From Polaribacter sp. (lineage in GTDB: Bacteria; Bacteroidota; Bacteroidia; Flavobacteriales; Flavobacteriaceae), in NCBI GenBank assembly GCA_029245665.1, contig JAQWOW010000220.1, positions 1 through 6,043 on the forward strand: DNA of 6,043 nucleotides, in the 5' to 3' direction. Below the pieces are notes generated by a model, which saw only the letters and a list, made by a program, of their open reading frames with translations, had not been told where the DNA came from and searched no databases. The translations under genes were made by a program, and so were the position numbers. Below, one piece after another: positions 1 through 6,043 of the stretch (positions are counted from its first letter, which is position 1; the number at the start of each line of letters is the position of its first letter).

Positions 1-1668
1 TACGCAGAGGCAACCTTTTCATTCTTTTTAAGAAATCCAATTTGTCAAGAAATGGGTCGTAAATTTAAGATGTCTTTTTCTGGTACGGATGATGATACAG
101 CAATTAGTTTTATTCATGATTTAGGATTTATAGCAAAAATAAAAACAGAAAATGGAGTTGCTAAAAAAGGTTTTAAAGTTGTATTAGGAGGTGGTTTGGG
201 TTCTCAACCAAGACACGCAGACCTCATTTATGAATTTTTAGAAGAAGACTTGTTAATACCCACAATAGAAGGGGTTTTAAGAATTTTTGATCGCTTTGGA
301 GAACGTGCAAAAAGAGCAAAAGCACGATTGAAATTTTTAGTGAAAGAGATCGGAATCGAAGCTTTTTTACAGTTGGTTTCAGATGAAATAAATGCCTTAG
401 AAAACAAAACTTTTAAAGTAGATACAACACCTTTTGAGCAGGAAATTACATGTAACGAAGTAACAATTCCTTCTGTGAAAATTGAAGATGAAGCGGCCTA
501 TACCGAGTGGAAAGAAACCAATGTTATTCCACAGAAACAAAAAGACTTCGTTGCGATTGGAATTAAGGTTCATTTGGGAGATTTTTATACTCCAAAAGCA
601 AGATTATTAGCAGATTTGGTAAAAAAATATGCAGCAAATGAAATTAGATTAACCCTGCGTCAAAATATTTTAATTCGGCATGTAAAAGAAGATAGGCTTC
701 CATTTTTTTACACAGAATTACAAAAATTAGGCTTTGCAAAATCGGGTTATAATTCTACTTCAGATATTACCGCGTGTCCCGGAACAGACACCTGTAATTT
801 AGGGATTTCTAGTAGTACAGGAATTGCTGTTGCATTGGAAAAAGTATTGGAACAAGAATACCCTAGTTATAGTAACAACAAAGAAATTGCTATAAAAATT
901 AGTGGATGCATGAATGCTTGTGGACAGCATAATATGGCCCACATTGGTTTTCAAGGAATGTCGATAAAAGTAGGGCAATTGCAAGCACCAGCTCTACAGG
1001 TTTTAATAGGAGGAGGTATTCTAGGCGATGGAAAAGGTCGTTTTTCAGATAAATTAGTAAAGATTCCGAGTAAGAAAGGGCCAGAAGCACTGCGTATTTT
1101 GTTGAATGATATTGAGGCAAACCAACAAAAGGAAGAAACGTTTTTAGGGTATTACGATAGAAAAGGAAAAATGTATTTCTATGATTTGTTAAAAGGCTTG
1201 TCTGATACCACCAATTTAGCACCGACTGATTTTATTGATTGGGGACATTCAGAAAATTATGTAAAAGCAATCGGAGTGGGAGAATGTGCAGGAGTTGTCA
1301 TTGACTTAGTTGCTACCCTACTTTTTGAAAGTGAAGAAAAAATTACAAATTCTGAAGAAGCGTTCAAAGAACATCAGTTTTCTGATAGTATCTATCATGC
1401 ATATACTTCAATTGTCAATACTGCAAAAGCCTTGTTAATTTCTGAAAATATCAAAACAAATACCCAAGCGGGAATCATTAGTGGTTTTCAAGAGCATTTT
1501 GTTGAGACAAACAAGATTCAATTAACAGGTTCTTTTGAAACATTGGTGTATCAAATTAAAGAAGAAGCGCCCACAAAAAGTTTTGCAAATAGCTATTTGA
1601 AAGAGGCAAAATTATTTTATCAAAAAGCAGATGCTTTTAGAAAAAAACAAGTAGACTATGTATCATAA
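1..1668 (+). CDS. Assimilatory sulfite (or nitrite) reductase, siroheme/[4Fe-4S] hemoprotein with HEPN-like C-terminal extension; 5' end missing
   Basis: The enzyme reduces sulfite to sulfide (or nitrite to ammonia) in six one-electron steps in the cytoplasm. The frame is open from nt 1, and the residues before the ATG at nt 52 already read like the family, so that ATG is internal and the gene starts left of the window. Roughly 140-200 residues are missing, an estimate made by aligning the RKFK motif (nt 58-69) to the siroheme-binding lysines of E. coli CysI. A ferredoxin-like half-domain lies at about nt 544-735. The cluster and siroheme ligands follow as CX5C (Cys at nt 775 and 793) and CX3C (Cys at nt 907 and 919), the classic C-X5-C-Xn-C-X3-C pattern. 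About 248 residues follow the last ligand, against roughly 87 in E. coli CysI. Part of this excess (about nt 1340-1650) looks like a helical HEPN domain without its usual R-X4-6-H motif. Sulfite is preferred as substrate because siroheme and cysteine genes follow; nitrite cannot be excluded. Confidence 0.93.
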   Translation, partial: YAEATFSFFLRNPICQEMGRKFKMSFSGTDDDTAISFIHDLGFIAKIKTENGVAKKGFKVVLGGGLGSQPRHADLIYEFLEEDLLIPTIEGVLRIFDRFGERAKRAKARLKFLVKEIGIEAFLQLVSDEINALENKTFKVDTTPFEQEITCNEVTIPSVKIEDEAAYTEWKETNVIPQKQKDFVAIGIKVHLGDFYTPKARLLADLVKKYAANEIRLTLRQNILIRHVKEDRLPFFYTELQKLGFAKSGYNSTSDITACPGTDTCNLGISSSTGIAVALEKVLEQEYPSYSNNKEIAIKISGCMNACGQHNMAHIGFQGMSIKVGQLQAPALQVLIGGGILGDGKGRFSDKLVKIPSKKGPEALRILLNDIEANQQKEETFLGYYDRKGKMYFYDLLKGLSDTTNLAPTDFIDWGHSENYVKAIGVGECAGVVIDLVATLLFESEEKITNSEEAFKEHQFSDSIYHAYTSIVNTAKALLISENIKTNTQAGIISGFQEHFVETNKIQLTGSFETLVYQIKEEAPTKSFANSYLKEAKLFYQKADAFRKKQVDYVS

Positions 1669-2440
1669 GACACCGAAATTAACAGTCGTTGGTGCAGGCC
1701 CTGGAGACGTAGATTTAATTACCCTAAAAGCGATTAAAGTTTTAAAAACTGCAGATGTTGTTTTGTATGATGCGCTGGTAAATGAAGAATTATTGACTTA
1801 CATTCACTCAGGAGCAGAAGTGATTTTTGTCGGAAAACGAAGAGGATGCTACACCTATCAACAAGAAAAAATTAATGAATTGATTGTTTCTCGCGCCAAT
1901 TCAAAAGGGCATGTCGTTCGATTAAAAGGAGGAGATCCATTTGTGTTTGGAAGAGGCGCTGAAGAAATGGAATATGCTGCAAGTTTTGGAATAGAAACGG
2001 CAATGGTTCCTGGAATTTCATCCTCATTGGCAGTTGCAGCTCATCAAAATATACCCATAACAAAACGCGGAAGTGCAGAGAGTTTCTGGATCATCACAGG
2101 AACTACAAAAGACCATAAAATTTCAAAGGATATTATTTTAGCATCCAAATCAAATGCAACAATTGTAATTTTAATGGGAATGGGAAAATTACCAGAAATT
2201 GTCGCATTATTTCAAAAAGAAAAGAAACATAATTTACCAGTTGCCATCATTCAAAACGGGACAAGAACGAATGAAAAAGTTGGAATAGGGACCGTTGATA
2301 CTATTTTAGATGTAGTCAAAGAACAAGGTTTAAGCAATCCTGCAATCATCGTTTTGGGAGAAGTGGTAAATCACCGTGCAGCACTTTTAACTATTCAGCA
2401 GCAATCTGCAGTTGATTTAAATACCTCGTTGTATGGATAG
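1658..2440 (+). CDS. cobA: Uroporphyrinogen-III C-methyltransferase (SUMT)
   Basis: The enzyme transfers two methyl groups from S-adenosylmethionine to uroporphyrinogen III, giving precorrin-2, the first step towards siroheme. The 260-residue protein shows the tetrapyrrole-methylase signatures in order: GAGPGD (residues 12-17), YDALV (37-41), the hallmark RLKGGDPFVFGRG (88-100) and VPGISS (117-122). It has normal length for a stand-alone SUMT and lacks the N-terminal CysG half, which is encoded separately by the next gene. The start lies inside the reductase gene (11-bp overlap including its stop). The family glycine-rich motif begins about 10 residues in, so this ATG fits. The overlap suggests translational coupling, tying cofactor synthesis to the siroheme enzyme upstream. 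cobA is the usual name for the stand-alone enzyme. Nothing suggests cobalamin synthesis, and the neighbours indicate siroheme. Confidence 0.95.
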   Translation: MYHKTPKLTVVGAGPGDVDLITLKAIKVLKTADVVLYDALVNEELLTYIHSGAEVIFVGKRRGCYTYQQEKINELIVSRANSKGHVVRLKGGDPFVFGRGAEEMEYAASFGIETAMVPGISSSLAVAAHQNIPITKRGSAESFWIITGTTKDHKISKDIILASKSNATIVILMGMGKLPEIVALFQKEKKHNLPVAIIQNGTRTNEKVGIGTVDTILDVVKEQGLSNPAIIVLGEVVNHRAALLTIQQQSAVDLNTSLYG

Positions 2441-3017
2441 AAATAACTTATACCCCATTTTTCTAAAAACAAAAAACCTACAGATTTTAATTGTAGGAGG
2501 TGGTTTCGTCGCAGAGGAAAAATTAACATTTTTGTTAAAATCAAGTCCAGATGCCAATGTACTGATGGTTTCACCCATGTTTAGAGAGGGCACAAAAGCC
2601 TTGGCAAAGAAAGGAAATGTAACGCTGATCAATAAAAAATACAGCAGACGTTATTTAAAAGGAAAACACATTGTTATTGCAACAACAGATTTTCCAAAAG
2701 TAAATGAAACTGTTTATAAGCATTGTAGAAAGCGAAGCATTCTTGTAAATGTTGCAGACAACCCGCCGTTTTGTGATTTTTATATGGGAGGTATTGTCAC
2801 CAAAGGAAATGTGAAAATAGCAATTTCTACAAACGGTCAATCACCAACTACTGCCAAAAGGTTGCGTCAATTTTTTGAAGAGGTACTTCCAGAAAACATC
2901 AATGATTTGGTGAAGAATTTGAATGAATTTAGAAAAACAATAAAAGGAGATTTCGAACAAAAAGTAGAAACACTCAACGAATTTACAAAAGGATTAATAG
3001 AAAAAAAAGAATCTTAA
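2433..3017 (+). CDS. Precorrin-2 dehydrogenase / probable sirohydrochlorin ferrochelatase (Met8/CysG N-terminal type)
   Basis: This protein oxidises precorrin-2 to sirohydrochlorin with NAD+ and, in bifunctional family members, inserts Fe2+ to give siroheme. The 194-residue protein opens with a Rossmann fold (ILIVGGG, glycines at 22-24). It carries the family core around NVADNP, where Asp109 aligns with CysG Asp104 (the essential acid in this family), then the AISTNGQSP segment (130-138) and a helical C-terminal third. By alignment, the serine phosphorylated in enterobacterial CysG (Ser128) is Thr133 here and the following glycine is Asn134. The start overlaps the end of the methyltransferase by 8 bp, so the two halves that are fused in CysG are separate but probably translationally coupled. 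Dehydrogenase activity is well supported. Ferrochelatase activity is inferred, since single-function SirC proteins look similar and no separate chelatase gene is visible here. Confidence 0.9.
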   Translation: MDRNNLYPIFLKTKNLQILIVGGGFVAEEKLTFLLKSSPDANVLMVSPMFREGTKALAKKGNVTLINKKYSRRYLKGKHIVIATTDFPKVNETVYKHCRKRSILVNVADNPPFCDFYMGGIVTKGNVKIAISTNGQSPTTAKRLRQFFEEVLPENINDLVKNLNEFRKTIKGDFEQKVETLNEFTKGLIEKKES

Positions 3018-3019
3018 AA

Positions 3020-4075
3020 ATGATTACTACAGATATACTTATTATTGGAGCAGGACCAACAGGTTTATTCACGGTTTTTGAAGCAGGTTTGTTAAAATTA
3101 AAATGTCATTTGATAGATGCACTACCGCAAGCAGGTGGGCAATGTTCAGAGATTTACCCCAAAAAACCAATTTATGATATTCCTGCATACCCAGAGATTT
3201 TAGCAGGTGATTTAACAGATAAATTAATAGAGCAAAGCAAACAGTTTGAGCCAGGGTTTACCTTGGGGGAAAGAGCAGAAACGATTTTGAAACAAGACGA
3301 CGGTTCTTTTATTGTTACCACGAATAAAGGAACAGAACACCATGCTAAAATAGTTGCAATTGCTGGGGGCTTGGGTTCTTTTGAACCCAGAAAACCGTTG
3401 ATTCCGAATCTTGCAAATTTTGAAGATAGAGGGGTGGAGTACATCATTAAAGAACCAGAATTGTATCGCGACAAAAAAGTGGTGATTTCTGGAGGAGGAG
3501 ACTCTGCTCTAGATTGGGCAATTTTCTTATCAAACGTGGCTTCAGAAGTTACTTTAATACACAGAAGAAATGAATTTAGAGGGGCTTTGGATTCTGTTGA
3601 AAAAGTTCAGGAATTAAAGAATCTAGGAAAAATAAGATTGATAACTCCTGCAGAAGTAAAAGGGATTTTAGGAAAAGAAAAAGTAACCGGTGTTGCTGTT
3701 GAGAAAAAAGGAGAAGATGCTTTTATCATTGATGCAGATCATTTTATTCCTTTGTTTGGGCTGTCACCAAAATTAGGGCCGATTGGAAACTGGGGATTAG
3801 AAATTGAGAAAAATGCGATTAAAGTAAACAATGCATTGGACTATCAAACAAATATTCCAGGAATTTATGCCATTGGTGATGTAAATACCTATCCCGGGAA
3901 GTTGAAATTGATTTTATGTGGTTTTCACGAAGCAACTTTAATGTGTCAAAGTGCTTACAAGAGAATTTTTCCTGATAAAAAGTACGTGATGAAATACACA
4001 ACAGTTGGAGGTGTAGATGGTTTTGATGGAACCCGAAAAGAAGCGCCAAAAGCAGTTGTTAAAGCCATAGAATAG
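3020..4075 (+). CDS. Ferredoxin-NADP+ reductase, thioredoxin-reductase-like (type 2)
   Basis: This FAD enzyme probably moves electrons from NADPH to a ferredoxin. The 351-residue protein has an FAD Rossmann motif GAGPTG (10-15) and a GGQ segment (39-41) followed by an aromatic-rich stretch typical of these proteins. A second, NADPH-binding Rossmann motif GGGDSA lies at 158-163, followed by HRRNEFR (181-187), whose arginines fit recognition of the 2'-phosphate. The FAD-binding motif ends in IGD (285-287). The active CXXC of thioredoxin reductases, expected near the second Rossmann fold, is absent; this places it with YumC-like and Chlorobaculum-like ferredoxin reductases. It also has the C-terminal tail beyond the IGD domain seen in that group (starting near the KYTT segment). 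It starts 2 bp after the siroheme gene, and a [2Fe-2S] ferredoxin gene follows, so I infer it feeds electrons via that ferredoxin to the reductase at the left edge. Other NAD(P)H-flavin activities cannot be ruled out. Confidence 0.86.
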   Translation: MITTDILIIGAGPTGLFTVFEAGLLKLKCHLIDALPQAGGQCSEIYPKKPIYDIPAYPEILAGDLTDKLIEQSKQFEPGFTLGERAETILKQDDGSFIVTTNKGTEHHAKIVAIAGGLGSFEPRKPLIPNLANFEDRGVEYIIKEPELYRDKKVVISGGGDSALDWAIFLSNVASEVTLIHRRNEFRGALDSVEKVQELKNLGKIRLITPAEVKGILGKEKVTGVAVEKKGEDAFIIDADHFIPLFGLSPKLGPIGNWGLEIEKNAIKVNNALDYQTNIPGIYAIGDVNTYPGKLKLILCGFHEATLMCQSAYKRIFPDKKYVMKYTTVGGVDGFDGTRKEAPKAVVKAIE

Positions 4076-4097
4076 TACTATTTTTAAAAGGTTTGTG

Positions 4098-4105
4098 TAA
4101 CTTTG
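4098..4105 (+). promoter_or_regulatory. Probable internal promoter, Bacteroidota-type -7 box (TAACTTTG)
   Basis: The sequence TAACTTTG matches the TAnnTTTG -7 consensus of the primary sigma factor of Bacteroidota and sits in the only sizeable intergenic gap of the window (57 bp, 4076-4132). It would place a transcription start near nt 4112, leaving a leader of about 20 nt before the ferredoxin ATG. No good TTG/TTTG -33 element stands at the usual distance upstream (that stretch is a run of T and A), so the promoter is judged from the -7 box and its location only. It would let the ferredoxin, serine acetyltransferase and CysM genes be transcribed independently of the upstream reductase and siroheme genes. 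Confidence 0.5.
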
Positions 4106-4132
4106 CAAAAACGATTAATAAAAGCCAGATAG

Positions 4133-4462
4133 ATGCAAGACATCAATATTAAAATAACAGACAGAAACGGAAAAATGCACGAGGTTGTTGCGCCCACAGA
4201 CATGGCAATGAATCTGATGGAGGTGGTTCGTTCCTATGAGTTGGCCGAAGAGGGAACCATTGGTGTTTGTGGTGGAATGGCGATGTGTGCTTCTTGCCAA
4301 TGCTATGTAAAATCAGCACATAAATTACCTGAGATGACAGATGATGAAGACGCCATGTTGGCGGAAGCATTTTATGTAGAAGATACGAGTAGATTGGGAT
4401 GTCAAATACAAATGACACCAGAAATGGATGGTTTGGAAGTAGAATTAGCTCCAGAAATATAA
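4133..4462 (+). CDS. [2Fe-2S] ferredoxin, adrenodoxin/Isc type
   Basis: This is a small soluble electron carrier of 109 residues with one [2Fe-2S] cluster. The ligands are visible as C-X5-C-X2-C (Cys46, Cys52, Cys55) and Cys90, the spacing of vertebrate-type (adrenodoxin and Isc) ferredoxins rather than plant-type CX4CX2C. The tail has the family's MTPEMDGL-like segment after the last ligand. An extra Cys57 next to the third ligand also occurs in E. coli Isc ferredoxin and is not odd. The surface is rich in Asp and Glu, as expected for docking to a reductase. The start is firm: the codon directly before this ATG is an in-frame TAG. A ferredoxin reductase lies upstream and a sulfite reductase further upstream, so I infer it carries electrons between them. 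Service to Fe-S cluster assembly is the main alternative, since that is the usual role of this subtype, but no isc or hsc genes are present. Confidence 0.92.
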   Translation: MQDINIKITDRNGKMHEVVAPTDMAMNLMEVVRSYELAEEGTIGVCGGMAMCASCQCYVKSAHKLPEMTDDEDAMLAEAFYVEDTSRLGCQIQMTPEMDGLEVELAPEI

Positions 4463-4470
4463 AAATTAAA

Positions 4471-5226
4471 ATGGAAAAAACAGCCGAAAAAGTTTTGTTT
4501 AAAAACTATAGTATGTGTTTGCGGGATGCGGTAGGAATTTTTACCAAACAATTGATAAATAATTTATTTGATGTCGATCATTTGACAGAAAATGGTCCGC
4601 AAACAAGAGCTCGATTTTTAACCATTTTAGAGAGGTTGTCTATTGATAATGGCCAAAATTTATGGACTAATTTCGAGAATTCTTTTGTTGGCATTCGGCA
4701 GCAATTAGATCTAGATGCTGCTGCCGCTCATAAAATAGATCCTGCTGCAAAAAGTTTAGAGGAAGTTTATTTAGCATACCCTGGGTTTTATGCGATTGCT
4801 GTGCATCGTTTAAGTCATCAGTTGTTAACACTGGGAGTTCCTATTTTACCCCGAATGATGAGCGAATTTACGCATAGCATTACAGGGACAGACATTCACC
4901 CAGGAGCAAAAATCGGTCATTCGTTTTTTATAGATCATGCAACAGGAATCGTGATTGGAGAAACGACGGTTATCAAAGACAACGTCCAGATTTTCCAGGG
5001 AGTTACTTTGGGAGGTGTGCAAGTAAAAAAGAGTTTGGCCTCTACCAAAAGACACCCAACGATAGAAAATGGCGTTGTCATTTATGCAAATGCCACTATT
5101 TTAGGGGGAGATGTGGTGATTGGAGAAAATTCTATAATCGGTGCAAATGTTTGCATTACAGAAACTATCCAGGCAAATTCTGTGGTAACTGTGCAGTCAG
5201 AGAATAAAATTTTTCAAAGAAATTAA
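4471..5226 (+). CDS. cysE: Serine O-acetyltransferase
   Basis: The enzyme acetylates L-serine with acetyl-CoA to give O-acetylserine, the carbon skeleton for cysteine. The 251-residue protein has a helical N-terminal domain (about 1-135) and a left-handed beta-helix of hexapeptide repeats (about 140-235). By alignment with E. coli CysE, Asp90 (in DPAA), Asp155-His156 (in the FFIDHATG stretch) and His195 (in KRHP) match the catalytic and substrate residues Asp92, Asp157-His158 and His193. The ATG at 4471 is chosen because it lies 8 bp after the ferredoxin stop in an A/T-rich context and family-like sequence begins there. An in-frame ATG at 4399 would add 24 low-complexity residues read through the ferredoxin gene. 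The protein ends soon after the beta-helix (final residues FQRN) and lacks both the VPAR segment and the C-terminal tail ending in Ile that E. coli CysE inserts into cysteine synthase. Some annotations use the name epsC for this subtype. Confidence 0.94.
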   Translation: MEKTAEKVLFKNYSMCLRDAVGIFTKQLINNLFDVDHLTENGPQTRARFLTILERLSIDNGQNLWTNFENSFVGIRQQLDLDAAAAHKIDPAAKSLEEVYLAYPGFYAIAVHRLSHQLLTLGVPILPRMMSEFTHSITGTDIHPGAKIGHSFFIDHATGIVIGETTVIKDNVQIFQGVTLGGVQVKKSLASTKRHPTIENGVVIYANATILGGDVVIGENSIIGANVCITETIQANSVVTVQSENKIFQRN

Positions 5227-5230
5227 GCAG

Positions 5231-6043
5231 ATGAAAACAAAAAGTATCATAGATTTTGTAGGCAATACACCCTTAGTAGAAGCACAAAACATCTTTCAAA
5301 AAGAAGGAGTTACCCTATTGCTGAAACTAGAAGGCAATAATCCCGGAGGAAGTGTAAAAGACAGAGCGGCTTTCAATATGATTTCCGAGGCACTTCGAAG
5401 AAAAAATATTAGAAAAGGAGATACTTTAGTAGAGGCAACTAGTGGTAATACAGGTATTGCATTGGCATTAATGGCCAAGGTTTTAGGAGTGCATATGGTC
5501 TTGGTATTGCCAGAAAATTCAACTGTTGAAAGAATCAAAACAATGCGTTCTTATGGGGCAAAAGTAATTTTAACTCCAAAAGAACTAGGAATGGAAGGTT
5601 CTAGAGATTATGCCTTAAAATTAAAATATAAAAAAGGGTATTACAGATTAAATCAGTTTGACAATACCGACAATTCCAAAGCACATTATAAAACTACCGG
5701 ACCCGAAATTTGGAGAGATACAGAAGGTGAAGTAACCCATTTTATTGCAGCAATGGGAACTACAGGAACCATTATGGGGGTTTCAGATTATTTAAAAGAA
5801 AAGAATAAAAACATAAAAATTATTGGTGCTCAACCCAGTGATGGTGCAAAAATTCCTGGTATTCGAAAATGGACAACAGAATACATGCCTGCAATTTTTA
5901 CACGTTCTAAAGTAGATCAAGTTATTGAGGTGAGTGAAGAAGAGGCCAGAAACATGACGCAAAGATTAGCTTCAGAAGAAGGTATTTTTGCGGGTATGAG
6001 TAGTGGTGGATCTGTTGTAACCGCATTAAAAGTAGCAGAAAAA
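5231..6043 (+). CDS. cysM: O-acetylserine sulfhydrylase B (cysteine synthase, CysM type); 3' end missing
   Basis: This PLP enzyme condenses O-acetylserine with sulfide to give cysteine; CysM enzymes can often also use thiosulfate. The frame runs 271 codons from the ATG at 5231 to the window edge without a stop. E. coli CysM has about 24 residues beyond this point, so only a short C-terminus is lost. Lys43 in NPGGSVKDR is the PLP Schiff-base lysine. TSGNTG (70-75) is the substrate loop, GTTGT (176-180) holds the PLP phosphate, and SSGG (257-260) contains the serine near the pyridine nitrogen. The segments TTGPEIW and IPGIRKW followed by EYMPAIF are characteristic of CysM rather than CysK. In E. 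coli CysM the fourth residue after IPG-I is a second Arg; here it is Lys. The gene begins 4 bp after the serine acetyltransferase stop, so the two are almost certainly co-transcribed and act in consecutive steps. Confidence 0.94.
   Translation, partial: MKTKSIIDFVGNTPLVEAQNIFQKEGVTLLLKLEGNNPGGSVKDRAAFNMISEALRRKNIRKGDTLVEATSGNTGIALALMAKVLGVHMVLVLPENSTVERIKTMRSYGAKVILTPKELGMEGSRDYALKLKYKKGYYRLNQFDNTDNSKAHYKTTGPEIWRDTEGEVTHFIAAMGTTGTIMGVSDYLKEKNKNIKIIGAQPSDGAKIPGIRKWTTEYMPAIFTRSKVDQVIEVSEEEARNMTQRLASEEGIFAGMSSGGSVVTALKVAEK

Noticed and set aside
52..54. ATG at 52 as the true start of the sulfite reductase
   Set aside because: The frame is open back to nt 1 and the upstream residues (ending LRNPICQEM) read as reductase sequence directly before the RKFK siroheme-binding motif. 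The gene is truncated by the window edge.
899..1222. Minus-strand open frame of 107 codons inside the reductase gene
   Set aside because: It is antisense to the conserved cluster-binding region, its product is low-complexity with no recognisable motif, and a proven gene explains the DNA. The same applies to the shorter minus-strand frames elsewhere, such as 3172-3474 and 4149-4418.
3001..3008. Run of eight A near the end of the precorrin-2 dehydrogenase gene as a programmed frameshift site
   Set aside because: It lies three codons before the stop in an AT-rich genome. A shift there would only change the last residues and no slippery-site structure is evident.
3020..4075. Thioredoxin reductase as the identity of the FAD enzyme
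   Set aside because: There is no CXXC redox pair near the second Rossmann motif, no thioredoxin gene is nearby, and the tail after the IGD motif and the adjacent ferredoxin fit the type 2 ferredoxin-NADP reductase group.
4087..4104. Possible hairpin (AAAGGTT...AACTTT) in the intergenic gap, as a terminator
   Set aside because: The stem is six A/T-rich pairs interrupted by a bulge, with no T tract after it, and it overlaps the better-supported -7 promoter box.
4399..4470. Upstream in-frame ATG giving a longer serine acetyltransferase
   Set aside because: The extra 24 residues are read out of frame through the ferredoxin coding sequence and do not resemble the family N-terminus. The ATG at 4471 sits 8 bp after the ferredoxin stop.

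Overview
The window is AT-rich, densely packed, and codes entirely on the + strand. It carries seven genes of one assimilatory sulfur pathway. I infer a member of the Bacteroidota, most likely a marine-type flavobacterium. The reasons are the low G+C, the absence of Shine-Dalgarno-like sequences before the starts, a TAnnTTTG-type promoter box, and a sulfite-reductase subtype with a long HEPN-like C-terminal extension. The genus cannot be fixed from the sequence alone.

Layout: (1) nt 1-1668, siroheme-[4Fe-4S] sulfite (or nitrite) reductase, cut by the left edge. (2) 1658-2440, uroporphyrinogen-III C-methyltransferase, overlapping gene 1 by 11 bp. (3) 2433-3017, precorrin-2 dehydrogenase / probable sirohydrochlorin ferrochelatase, overlapping gene 2 by 8 bp. 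(4) 3020-4075, a ferredoxin-NADP reductase of the thioredoxin-reductase-like type, 2 bp downstream. (5) A 57-bp gap, the only real intergenic space, holding a probable internal promoter. (6) 4133-4462, a [2Fe-2S] adrenodoxin-type ferredoxin. (7) 4471-5226, serine O-acetyltransferase. (8) 5231-6043, O-acetylserine sulfhydrylase of the CysM type, cut by the right edge. No stretch over 300 bp lacks a gene. I see no tRNA, rRNA, riboswitch, CRISPR array, mobile element, long repeat or convincing terminator.

How the genes fit together (inference from families and order): genes 2 and 3 make siroheme, the cofactor of gene 1. Genes 4 and 6 look like its electron supply (NADPH to FAD reductase to [2Fe-2S] ferredoxin to siroheme enzyme), in the place where enterobacteria use the flavoprotein CysJ. 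The sulfide produced is then fixed on O-acetylserine made by gene 7 and used by gene 8, giving cysteine. The neighbourhood favours sulfite over nitrite as the reductase substrate.

This is a housekeeping operon, and I did not find a convincing new system. The points most worth checking are the C-terminal extension on the reductase, the ferredoxin-based electron chain, the internal promoter, and a serine acetyltransferase lacking the C-terminal tail used elsewhere to dock cysteine synthase.
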